A DNA stretch of 64,000 nt from JAFGNB01 sp050304135 (GTDB lineage: Bacteria; Fibrobacterota; Chitinivibrionia; Chitinivibrionales; Chitinispirillaceae), in the NCBI GenBank assembly GCA_050304135.1, contig JBNLDC010000064.1:1-64000 (forward strand), given 5' to 3'. Numbering within the stretch: the first letter of the stretch is position 1; each line of letters starts with the position of its first letter. Under the pieces are notes generated by a model. That model searched no databases. It worked only from the letters and a program-made list of their open reading frames with translations, and was not told the DNA's origin. The position numbers and the translations under genes were made by a program. Below are positions 7,135 to 14,904 of the stretch, piece after piece.

Positions 7135-8448
7135 TCAGTTTTTCACGATTTTCCGGGTCAGCACCCGGTCACCGGTACGAACCATAAAGAGGTAGACCCC
7201 CGGCCGTACATTTTTCACATTCATTGCTGAGGTGATGCTGCCGGTGGTGGTACACATTTGCCGCAGGGCAACAACGCTTCGGCCGGTCAGATCGAGCAGG
7301 TTCATTCCGAGTTCATCGCCCTGTTTCAGGTTGAGTGTTATCGTAATATTATCCTTTACATACAGGGGAGAATGAGTAGTGGCTGGTGTGTTATGATCAA
7401 TTTGTGAGGCGATGGAGGTTGTGCCGCATTTCGTCGGATCGGTGAGGGTGGGGCCCGCCTGTTTCGTTACCAGGTTCTTTACTTCTGAATTGCTGTATTT
7501 TTTGTATTCATAGGGGGGAGTGAAAACCGTATTGTAGCCGTCGGTTTTTGTAGCGCCACGGTTGCAATCAATGATGAAAACACCTGCCTGGCCATTAGTA
7601 CTGATAAGACCGGTTGGATTGCCGACATTGTTTTCAAAGTAGCATCCTTCCACCCGGATATTCGACATGAAACCGGCGTATGCCGCATCGCCAACGTTGT
7701 TGTAGTAACTGTTGAGTACGTGAATTTTGCCGTAGCGCGTACGTGGACAGCGCGAATGGACATTGTCCCACCAGCAGTAGGCGTAGGTGATGTTCAACTT
7801 GCCGTGGCTTTGCGATTCATTGTTGCTTGACCCGACAAGATTCGACAGGTTGTGTTCGCCACCGGAAACGTACGTGAACTTGCACCACGAGGCGGTTACG
7901 TTGTCGGCACCTTTCACCACGTCAAAATTCCCGTCCTCACCCTCCATTACCGTGCAGTGATCAAACCAGATTCTTTTTGATGTTCCCTCAATGTTGACCG
8001 CGTCCCAGTTCTGATTGGAATTCGAGTTGCCGGGCCCCCTGATGATCAGGTTCCGGATGATGACGTTGGTCGCATTTTTAATCTGGAATGAACATTTGAT
8101 GGTGATTCCCGGTTTTACCCCGATAACTGTTTTATTGGATTTGAAAAAAAGCACATCGCCGGTTTTGCCTACATAACCGCTTCCCACGTCATTCATGACA
8201 TGAATCACCCGGGCATCGGAAGACTCCACTGCCGATTTGAGCGCTGCAAAGGTGGTTACTTCCACCGGCGCAACGGCTCCGCCACCGCTCACGGGCTCCG
8301 TCTTGGTCTGTCCGTCAAAATTTGCCCATCCGAAAGACGTACACTCATCCAGCTCCTGCGCCTGCAGCAGGAATGCGGAAAAAACAGCTGTGATCATGGC
8401 TGCCGGTATCGTGAAACGGTGACTGAAATATAACGTTCGGTTTTTCAT
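7135..8448 (-). CDS. Secreted pectate lyase, polysaccharide lyase family 1
   Basis: Protein of 437 residues from the ATG at 8448, which has AGGAG eight bases upstream and a signal peptide ending near FLLQAQ. PL1 enzymes cleave polygalacturonate by beta-elimination with Ca2+. The right-handed beta-helix signatures are present: VIRNLIIRGPG, then the WFDH motif with adjacent Asp ligands (NWDAVNIEG, IWFDHCTV), and the catalytic-arginine region RCPRTRYGKIHVLNSYY, matching the family pattern RxPRxRxGxxHxxNN. The C-terminal 75 residues are a sorting-like domain (MNLLDLTGRSV, RPGVYLFMV, ending RKIVKN). The frame stays open upstream to 8757, but that part lacks a ribosome binding site and would put the signal peptide inside the chain. 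No operon partner. Confidence 0.93.
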   Translation of the reverse strand: MKNRTLYFSHRFTIPAAMITAVFSAFLLQAQELDECTSFGWANFDGQTKTEPVSGGGAVAPVEVTTFAALKSAVESSDARVIHVMNDVGSGYVGKTGDVLFFKSNKTVIGVKPGITIKCSFQIKNATNVIIRNLIIRGPGNSNSNQNWDAVNIEGTSKRIWFDHCTVMEGEDGNFDVVKGADNVTASWCKFTYVSGGEHNLSNLVGSSNNESQSHGKLNITYAYCWWDNVHSRCPRTRYGKIHVLNSYYNNVGDAAYAGFMSNIRVEGCYFENNVGNPTGLISTNGQAGVFIIDCNRGATKTDGYNTVFTPPYEYKKYSNSEVKNLVTKQAGPTLTDPTKCGTTSIASQIDHNTPATTHSPLYVKDNITITLNLKQGDELGMNLLDLTGRSVVALRQMCTTTGSITSAMNVKNVRPGVYLFMVRTGDRVLTRKIVKN

Positions 8449-9167
8449 GGATTCGCTCCTGCAGGTGTTCTGACTCAAAGTGCTTTGCCGGGATGGTGTT
8501 TCCACAAAACGGTACCCCTGACTGACTGCTGCGTTTATTCTACAATATACTACTACATCATAACCATTTCCTGTGAAACTGTCTGTCCTGAAGAGTCGCA
8601 GTATAATCGCCGGCCATAGTCCGTCACGCTTTATACTGTTCTGGTCATACCGGCGGGAGAAATGACGAAACGCGCTCGTCTGTTCCGGCCCCCGCCGGGG
8701 CAATGGCGAAAAGCCGTATCGTAATCGTAGATTTGATGTGAGAATAATCCCGGTCAACCCCAGGACAACAGCATCCTGTGATTCCCTATATACACGATGT
8801 CATTTTCCCCTCTCCTGGCGGAGAGGGGACGCAGGGGGTGAGGTCAGCAGTTGTAAAGTTAGCAGCACACCATTTCGTACCTCGATCCCGGTCGCGGTTT
8901 ATCTGCTCGTACCGCAACCCGAAGCGTACAGTCCTCTGCAAATAAATTAGAGGATGGCTGTTGACACAAAGGAGGAAAGATAGGCAATAATCGTTTCTCC
9001 CCTCCACCGTAAACGGGGGAGCGTTGCACTGAGGCTACTCGAAGTGGGGCCGGGGGTAGGGGTGAGGTAACGAGGAAAAAAACACCAACATTTATACTTG
9101 ATACTTCTGCTTTCCACTTTCCACTTTCAACTTTTCACTTTCCACTTTCCACTTTCTAACTATAACC
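8449..9167. other. Repeat-rich non-coding region upstream of the pectate lyase gene
   Basis: There is no gene in these 719 bases. The promoter of the pectate lyase gene must lie at the left end, but no convincing -35/-10 pair was picked out. The region contains a hairpin CCCCTCTCC/GGAGAGGGG at 8807-8828, a half-copy of the CCCCCGTTTACGG repeat family at about 9000-9068, and a heptamer tandem repeat at 9111-9159. Confidence 0.5.
9111..9159. repeat. Heptanucleotide tandem repeat (TTTCCAC)7, imperfect
   Basis: Seven consecutive 7-base units: TTTCCAC, TTTCCAC, TTTCAAC, TTTTCAC, TTTCCAC, TTTCCAC and TTTCTAA. It begins about nine bases past the stop codon of the VWA-like gene, so it does not interrupt a reading frame. 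Confidence 0.75.
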
Positions 9168-11105
9168 TCAATCCAACCGCACCATTCTCCTCAGCAACCA
9201 CTCTCCTCCAAGGAGGAGCAGCAGCAGCGCCAGCATCCACCACGACTGCCTGATCCGGAATTTTTCCGCAACCGGATCCTGTTTCTGAAAGCCGTTCTTT
9301 CCGGTAAAGATCCGTGCGAGCAGGGTAGTGTCGGAAAGTGTGAGTGGCTGCCCCATCTCGTTGAGCAGCTGTTTGTTCTGGGAGGTTACCCGTTGTTCCG
9401 CGTCATTATTGTTAACGGTAACGGTGACGGCGGACCGGTAGTGCCGGGAGCCGGTGGAGAGTGAGCAGACAGCGGTGAATGCGCCGGTGTCAAGAGGAGG
9501 CAGTGTCACTCGCTGGAGGAGTGTGCCGCCGGCAATGAAGGTGACGGCGGTGTCAAGGGCCGTGTTGCCGCCGGTGTCGCTGAGGGTGCAATGAACGGTG
9601 AATGGTTGCAGGTAGGGAATGGTTGCCGTCGGGACTGCTATAATCATTTCTACGGGCCGGTTTGCAACCGGTCTTCCGCGCGGGAACGCGAGGAGTGTAT
9701 CGGTCTGCAGTTCGAGAAGAGTGGCAACTGCGGCATCCGGCAGCATACCGGAAAATCGGAATACGTCGGCCTCACCGCCTGCGGTGTGCGCGAGCGGGAG
9801 AAAATCCCAGCGCCAGAAATCGCGGAGCGCACATCCGATCAGCGGTTTGTTGTTGTAGACACCTCTGAACACCAGCGGAATGGTAGCATTGCGTTTTTTT
9901 TGTGCGGTGATCCATGCGGTGGTAACGGTGATCGATGTTCCCGGTCGCGAGACGGCAACCGGTGGAAGATTACCGATCGGCAGTTGCCGGAAGGGATTGT
10001 GCAGGGCGGTGCCGGTAAGCTCGATTGACTCGGGAGTAATCGTGTCGGGCGACTGTTTACTGCCGGGCAGTATCCCGAGATACACCGGGAGGGGGGAGTG
10101 TTTCGCGGACGGGGCTGCGGGGGGAGTTGCGGTGAACCGGAAATCAATATCGGCAGCTTTGCTTTTAGAGGCTTTTATGAAATCCTTCCTCCCGGCGAGG
10201 GCGCTGCGGAGAAACCGCTGGTCAAGGGAGGCTGCCGTGGAGGTAATGGTATAGGTAAACTTCTCAGGAACAACATGACGCAGCACCATTGCAGTGTACC
10301 GGGTCGTGTCGCTCCGGTTGACGGCCGAAACGCGGTAACGGTGCAATCCCGCGGCAGTCCGGGGCAACCGCACCTTAAAGGTGTAGTGAAAAGGGCCTGC
10401 GGCAATGGTATGAGTATCCGCAGCAACGGATGTTTCTTCTTCGGTAATTGAAAGCACAATGGCAGATGACGCCCGGACGAGACCGTTGCAGGGAATGGTG
10501 AACACTGCCGAAGAATCCGCAGGCGTGACGATCGAATCGGGGAGTGTAAGTGCGAGCGCCGGTGCGGTTCGTACCGGGGTGAGCGGCAGATACCAGATGG
10601 ATTGATCGTTGACGTTGTGTACAACGGTTTCAGGGTTCGACCAGTTCGCGTCGGAGATGATGATCAGGTCACGGGCGGTCGCGAGAAGCGGATGTTCGCC
10701 GGGAGCGGGAAAGATGCTGGTGCGGTCGCCGGTGCGGTAGGGGAGCGCCGGTGGAAGTGTTCGCAACGAATCACCAAAGAGCAGATACACCGGTTTGCGG
10801 TTCGGCGGCAGGGAGAGTGCTTCAAGCGAGTGGTGTACGGCCTGGAGTACCGAATCCGCATTAAAAAACGACATGCTTTCCGAGGCATCGATCAGCACGG
10901 GCAGTGCGCCGGTACTCTCGGGAAAACGGTGGACGGTGAGCACCGGTTCAAAAAACGCAATCAGCAGCGTGCTACCCAGGAGTATCCGCAGCGTAATCGC
11001 GGTAATCCGTTGCCACGGTTTGCGGTAACTCTGCAGGGCGGCGATAACGGCAATGGTTGTCGTCGCGATCAGTGCAGCGGCAATGAGCAGGTGCAGGAGG
11101 GTCAT
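9168..11105 (-). CDS. Membrane-anchored VWA-like domain protein (BatA-type)
   Basis: 645 residues. Two hydrophobic helices at the N-terminus (about residues 4-22 and 36-54) and one near the C-terminus (WWMLALLLLLLGGEWLLRR) enclose a large periplasmic part. After the second helix comes a von Willebrand A-like segment with LIDASESMS, a DxSxS metal-binding motif, and later DLIIISDANWS. The middle is beta-rich (DTHTIAAGPFHYTFKVRLP, TVTVNNNDAEQRV), like the Ig-like and CARDB-like parts of such proteins. The layout matches membrane VWA proteins of the BatA and 'glutamine amidotransferase-like' kind found in Bacteroidota-type genomes. The function is unknown, perhaps envelope assembly with a MoxR ATPase, but none is encoded nearby. 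Its ATG overlaps the nadB stop codon by four bases (ATGA), implying coupled translation. Confidence 0.6.
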   Translation of the reverse strand: MTLLHLLIAAALIATTTIAVIAALQSYRKPWQRITAITLRILLGSTLLIAFFEPVLTVHRFPESTGALPVLIDASESMSFFNADSVLQAVHHSLEALSLPPNRKPVYLLFGDSLRTLPPALPYRTGDRTSIFPAPGEHPLLATARDLIIISDANWSNPETVVHNVNDQSIWYLPLTPVRTAPALALTLPDSIVTPADSSAVFTIPCNGLVRASSAIVLSITEEETSVAADTHTIAAGPFHYTFKVRLPRTAAGLHRYRVSAVNRSDTTRYTAMVLRHVVPEKFTYTITSTAASLDQRFLRSALAGRKDFIKASKSKAADIDFRFTATPPAAPSAKHSPLPVYLGILPGSKQSPDTITPESIELTGTALHNPFRQLPIGNLPPVAVSRPGTSITVTTAWITAQKKRNATIPLVFRGVYNNKPLIGCALRDFWRWDFLPLAHTAGGEADVFRFSGMLPDAAVATLLELQTDTLLAFPRGRPVANRPVEMIIAVPTATIPYLQPFTVHCTLSDTGGNTALDTAVTFIAGGTLLQRVTLPPLDTGAFTAVCSLSTGSRHYRSAVTVTVNNNDAEQRVTSQNKQLLNEMGQPLTLSDTTLLARIFTGKNGFQKQDPVAEKFRIRQSWWMLALLLLLLGGEWLLRRMVRLD

Positions 11106-12730
11106 GACCGTTTCGTGCGCGAGATAGTGGTGTCGCGCAGCCAGTTGCGGTCATTCTGCTGCGGGTAGTCGGTGGTGTAGTGCAGGCCGCGGCTCTCTTT
11201 ACGTTTGAGTGCGCAGGTGATGATCAGTTTGGCGGTGATCACCGTGTTGCGCAGATCGAGCAGTTGGGCCGTTACCCGGGTACGGTGGTAGTACTCGTCG
11301 ATCTCCTTTTCGAGCAGGTTGATGCGCCGGAGTGCCCGTTTGAGTCTGAGATTGGAGCGGACGATGCCGACGTAATCCCACATAACCGACCGTATCTCCC
11401 GGAAATTGTGGGAGAGCAGGATCCACTCTTCGGTGGCGCTGGTGCCGAGGTCGTCCCAGGGGGGAACCGGATGATCAGGCATCGGCGCGTGCGGCGGCAG
11501 GCGGCTTCCCGCCGCATCGGCGGCGCGACGGGAGAAAACGAGCGCCTCGAGGAGCGAGTTTGATGCGAGGCGGTTGGCGCCGTGGACACCGGTGCAGGCG
11601 ACCTCGCCGCAGGCGTACAAGTTGCCGATACTCGATGCTCCGTAGGTGTCGACCATGATGCCGCCGCACATGTAGTGCGCGGCCGGGACCACCGGGATAA
11701 GGTCGCTGGTGATGTCGATTCCGTACGAAAGACAATTGCGGTAGATATGCGGGAACTCCTCGATCGTCTGCTCCGCGGGGGCGTGACGTATGTCAAGGTA
11801 CACGCACGGTTCACCCGATTTCTTCATCTCGGTATCGATCGCCCGTGCCACAACATCGCGGGGGGCGAGCGATGCGAGCGGGTGGTACTCTTCCATAAAA
11901 GAGGTACCGTCCGCCCGGCGCAGCACCGCACCGTGGCCGCGTAGTGCTTCGGAAATCAGAAACGAATCCGCCTGCTCATGAAAGAGCGTGGTGGGGTGAA
12001 ACTGCATGAACTCCATATTGGCGATACGCGCTCCCGCCCGGTAGGCCATGGCGATACCGTCGCCGGTGGCAATCGAGGGATTGGTGGTGTGCAGGTAAAT
12101 TCTGCCGGTACCGCCGGTGGCGAGACAGGTAATCTTCGACTGCACCGGGTAGATCGCATCGGTCTGGGTGTCGAGGATGTATGCGCCGTAACAGCGGGTT
12201 CTCTCGGCTGCGGGCCGTCCGAGATGATAGTCGGTAATGAGGTCGATGGCACAGTGGTGCTCGAGCAGCGTTATTGACGGCAGGGATTTCGCTTTCCGCA
12301 GGAGTGTTGCCTCGACTTCACGTCCGGTAAGATCCTTGGCGTGCACGATCCGGTTGATTGAATGTCCGCCCTCTTTTCCGAGGTGGAGCCGGGACTCGGG
12401 CTTCTGCGGATCGCGTGAAAACTGTACGCCCCACTCGAGCAGCTCACCGATGCGATCAGGGCCCTCCTCCACCAGTAACCGCACCGCTTCCTCGTGGCAG
12501 AGACCGCATCCGGCCACCTGCGTATCGTGAATATGGCTCTCGTAGGAGTCGAGCGGATCCATAACACAGGCGATCCCGCCCTGCGCATAGTTGGTGTTCG
12601 ATTCACTGTCCTGCTTTTTGGTAATCATCAGCACCGACCCGTAACGGGCCGCGGCAATGGCGTAGCAGAGTCCGGCGATACCGCTGCCGATAATGAGAAA
12701 GTCGGTGGTCTGTTCCCTGTTCGGATTCAT
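11102..12730 (-). CDS. nadB: L-aspartate oxidase
   Basis: 542-residue flavoprotein that oxidises L-aspartate to iminoaspartate, the first step of de novo NAD synthesis. It resembles the succinate dehydrogenase flavoprotein subunit. The FAD-binding Rossmann motif is at the N-terminus (FLIIGSGIAGLCYAIAAARY), followed by NYAQGGIACVMDPLDSYESH and the active-site region HYMCGGIMVDTYG with the conserved downstream block LYACGEVACTGVHGANRLAS. The last 100 residues are the helical cap (IRSVMWDYVGIVRSNLRLKR, ESRGLHYTTDYPQQN), which distinguishes NadB from fumarate reductases. The length is normal for the family. NadA and NadC are not in the window. No Shine-Dalgarno sequence is obvious before the ATG at 12730. 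It is probably transcribed with the VWA-like gene downstream. Confidence 0.93.
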   Translation of the reverse strand: MNPNREQTTDFLIIGSGIAGLCYAIAAARYGSVLMITKKQDSESNTNYAQGGIACVMDPLDSYESHIHDTQVAGCGLCHEEAVRLLVEEGPDRIGELLEWGVQFSRDPQKPESRLHLGKEGGHSINRIVHAKDLTGREVEATLLRKAKSLPSITLLEHHCAIDLITDYHLGRPAAERTRCYGAYILDTQTDAIYPVQSKITCLATGGTGRIYLHTTNPSIATGDGIAMAYRAGARIANMEFMQFHPTTLFHEQADSFLISEALRGHGAVLRRADGTSFMEEYHPLASLAPRDVVARAIDTEMKKSGEPCVYLDIRHAPAEQTIEEFPHIYRNCLSYGIDITSDLIPVVPAAHYMCGGIMVDTYGASSIGNLYACGEVACTGVHGANRLASNSLLEALVFSRRAADAAGSRLPPHAPMPDHPVPPWDDLGTSATEEWILLSHNFREIRSVMWDYVGIVRSNLRLKRALRRINLLEKEIDEYYHRTRVTAQLLDLRNTVITAKLIITCALKRKESRGLHYTTDYPQQNDRNWLRDTTISRTKRS

Positions 12731-12791
12731 CTGTCAGTCTATCTGCTGATTGTTGTCGCTCTGATGGTGCAATCGTGCTGTCGGTACCGTC

Positions 12792-13382
12792 TTACTTTTC
12801 TGAGCGGGCTTTCGCACCGAGGTACCCGCCGTGATGGCGCAGCCCGTACTCTTTTCGCGAAAACTGTTTTTTCTCCATCAGTACCAGTGCGAGTGCGTCG
12901 CTCAGGGCAAGCATTGCGGCGGTACTGGCGGTAGGAGTGAGACCAAGGGTGCACGGTTCCGCGATGACCCCCATGTTGATCACGACACTGCTGAGCTTTC
13001 TGATTGACGAGTCGGGGTGGGAGGTGATGCCGATGATGTGATCGATACCGAAATGGTGTGCCAGTTCGAGCATCTCGATGATCTCCCGGGTTTTCCCGCT
13101 GGTTGAATAGGCGATGATCACATCGCCGCCGGAAAGCAGCCCGAGGTCGCCATGGGCTGCCTCTCCGGGGTGGAGAAACGATGCCGGGGTTCCGGTGGAA
13201 CAGAGTGTTGATGCCATCTTATGCGCGATGATCCCTGCTTTTCCCATTCCGGTGGTGATGATTTTTCCCCTGCACTGCAGCAGAATGTCAACCGCATCAC
13301 TGAAGTGCCGGTCAAGCGGAATGTTACGCAGTGCCGCGGCTTCGGCTTCGATGATCGCGCGTGCTCTATTGATAGTATCCAT
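12792..13382 (-). CDS. SIS-domain sugar-phosphate isomerase, KpsF/GutQ type, lacking CBS domains
   Basis: 196 residues. The sugar isomerase (SIS) fold is complete: GKIITTGMGKAGIIAHKMAS, TSGKTREIIEML and LTPTASTAAMLALSDALALV match arabinose-5-phosphate isomerases such as KdsD, which interconvert ribulose-5-phosphate and arabinose-5-phosphate for KDO synthesis. The conserved tail YGLRHHGGYLGAKA is present, but the protein ends there, where classical KdsD continues with two CBS domains to about 320-330 residues. SIS-only forms are known and can be active. No frameshift into a CBS domain is seen downstream; the next gene is nadB, 61 bases on. The likely role is lipopolysaccharide KDO synthesis, though a GutQ-like or other sugar phosphate isomerase is possible. 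Confidence 0.8.
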   Translation of the reverse strand: MDTINRARAIIEAEAAALRNIPLDRHFSDAVDILLQCRGKIITTGMGKAGIIAHKMASTLCSTGTPASFLHPGEAAHGDLGLLSGGDVIIAYSTSGKTREIIEMLELAHHFGIDHIIGITSHPDSSIRKLSSVVINMGVIAEPCTLGLTPTASTAAMLALSDALALVLMEKKQFSRKEYGLRHHGGYLGAKARSEK

Positions 13383-13570
13383 AAAATATGCTGCTCCGCG
13401 TGGTGCCGGTATTCAGATAAATTATCGTAACTGCTTACTGCAGCAAAAGATACGTTGCAGGGAGCAGCAGCAGACGGGAAATCCGACAGTAGAAAACCAT
13501 CCGGTACAACCGTCCCGTAGCCTCTGAAATATACATTAGTGCTCCGGTGCTCCGGAGAGGTGCGCAAGCC

Positions 13571-13599
13571 TTGCACAGTTGTATACCTGCATGTATAAT
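13571..13599 (+). promoter_or_regulatory. Sigma-70-type promoter of the motor operon
   Basis: TTGCAC at 13571-13576 and a perfect TATAAT at 13594-13599 are separated by exactly 17 bases. The position, directly upstream of the first gene of the ExbB/ExbD operon and downstream of the divergent isomerase gene, fits an operon promoter with a start near 13606. Confidence 0.7.
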
Positions 13600-13632
13600 A
13601 ATATTTTACCTACTATGAGGCGGATTCGGACT

Positions 13633-13944
13633 ATGGAGAAAATTGCTGCGGTACTGCTGGGGGGGCTTATGCTTGCCGGTACGGTTACGACCGCTTTTTC
13701 CGCCGAACAAAAAGATGTTACGAAGATGATTTTCGAGGAGCGCCGGATCGAAGGAAAAATCCGCCGTCCGCAACTCGTGCTCATCAAAGCTGAGCAGCGA
13801 CCTGAATTTGATCCCATGGTCCTGCAGGTTCTCGGCAGAACGGGAAATATCGCCGGTGCCGTTGATAAGCGCATTCTCGAGACGTCTCCGTACGACGGCG
13901 CATTTCACTTCCGCGGTACGCGGATCGATAATTATGTTCCTTGA
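13633..13944 (+). CDS. Small secreted protein, first gene of the motor operon
   Basis: Protein of 103 residues from the ATG at 13633; an in-frame ATG at 13615 is an alternative. A classical signal peptide (KIAAVLLGGLMLAGTVTTAFSA) is followed by a charged mature part with PQLVLIKAEQRPEFDPM and SPYDGAFHFRGTRIDNYVP. I do not recognise a domain. It stands 170 bases before the ExbB/TolQ gene on the same strand, behind a good promoter, so it is probably periplasmic and co-expressed with the motor. Small secreted proteins in this position are plausible accessory factors of Tol or Agl machines, but the function is not established. Confidence 0.65.
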   Translation: MEKIAAVLLGGLMLAGTVTTAFSAEQKDVTKMIFEERRIEGKIRRPQLVLIKAEQRPEFDPMVLQVLGRTGNIAGAVDKRILETSPYDGAFHFRGTRIDNYVP

Positions 13945-14114
13945 TACTATCGGGCCGGCAGGCGGCAGGTTTGTCGCACGCTGCCGGTCATCGATCGATA
14001 AACTGTAGGCAAGGCCGGTAACGGTCGGGCTGAGCAGTACCGGCTCCGGCGGTTGACGCCGGAACTGCAAACGTTGGTTACAATGGTCACATTCCGAGCA
14101 TCCGGAGGCGAGTC

Positions 14115-14882
14115 ATGAGTTTTCTGTCAATGTTTCTCTATTCGTTCAATACCTCACAGGCGGGCTGGATTTTCATGTGGGTGATTATGGGCGCGGGCGT
14201 ATTCGGTCTGGCGATCTCGCTCGAACGGCTGATCTATCTTTCCACCCGCGGTGCATTCAAGGTTGAACTCTTTGTTAAGGATGTAATCGGCAATATCCAG
14301 AAAAACGATGTCGCCGCGGCGGAGAGGATTGTCGACAAAGCGGGAAAAATGGCGCTTGGACAGGTGTTCAAGGCGGCTCTGCAGGAGGCGGGGAGCGGAG
14401 CGGAACGGATTCGCAATGCGGTCGACGAGGCCACCCTGCGGGTGATACCGAAACTCGAGAAGCGCACCTCGTTTCTGGGTACCATAGGTAATATCGCCAC
14501 CCTCATCGGACTCATGGGAACGATCTACGGTCTTATCATCGCCTTTGCCGCCGTCGGAAAACCGGGTATCGATCCTGCCGAAAAATCAACGCTGCTCGCT
14601 CAGGGTATCGCGGCCGCCATGAACACTACCTATCTCGGACTCGCGATCGCCATTCCGGCACTTGCCCTCTATACGTTTTTCAAAGGGAAAACCCAGAACA
14701 TCATCGATCAGATCGATGAACACTCCCTCCGGTTGGTCAATGTTCTCGTGGAACGTTCATACAAAACACAGAAATTCCATATCAGCGCGGCACAGCTCAA
14801 AGACGGTGTCGGTCTGCACGTGACCCACAACAATATCAAGATCTATACCGACAATAAAATGATCAAGGAAATCAACATCTGA
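14115..14882 (+). CDS. MotA/TolQ/ExbB proton channel family protein
   Basis: 255-residue inner-membrane protein of the MotA/TolQ/ExbB family, which with an ExbD/TolR partner uses the proton gradient to drive a periplasmic or outer-membrane process. It has a first membrane helix (about residues 15-37, GWIFMWVIMGAGVFGLAISL), a cytoplasmic loop, and two C-terminal helices that contain the family core TFLGTIGNIATLIGLMGTIY-like region and AAAMNTTYLGLAIAIPALAL. The ATG has GGAGG upstream with good spacing. The next gene, 22 bases downstream, is an ExbB-ExbD fusion, so the operon encodes two ExbB-type subunits, as in the AglR/AglQ/AglS gliding motor of myxobacteria and related Fibrobacterota clusters. 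The exact process powered here is unknown. Confidence 0.88.
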   Translation: MSFLSMFLYSFNTSQAGWIFMWVIMGAGVFGLAISLERLIYLSTRGAFKVELFVKDVIGNIQKNDVAAAERIVDKAGKMALGQVFKAALQEAGSGAERIRNAVDEATLRVIPKLEKRTSFLGTIGNIATLIGLMGTIYGLIIAFAAVGKPGIDPAEKSTLLAQGIAAAMNTTYLGLAIAIPALALYTFFKGKTQNIIDQIDEHSLRLVNVLVERSYKTQKFHISAAQLKDGVGLHVTHNNIKIYTDNKMIKEINI

Positions 14883-14904
14883 CGCGTCGGATACGGACGA
14901 AATA

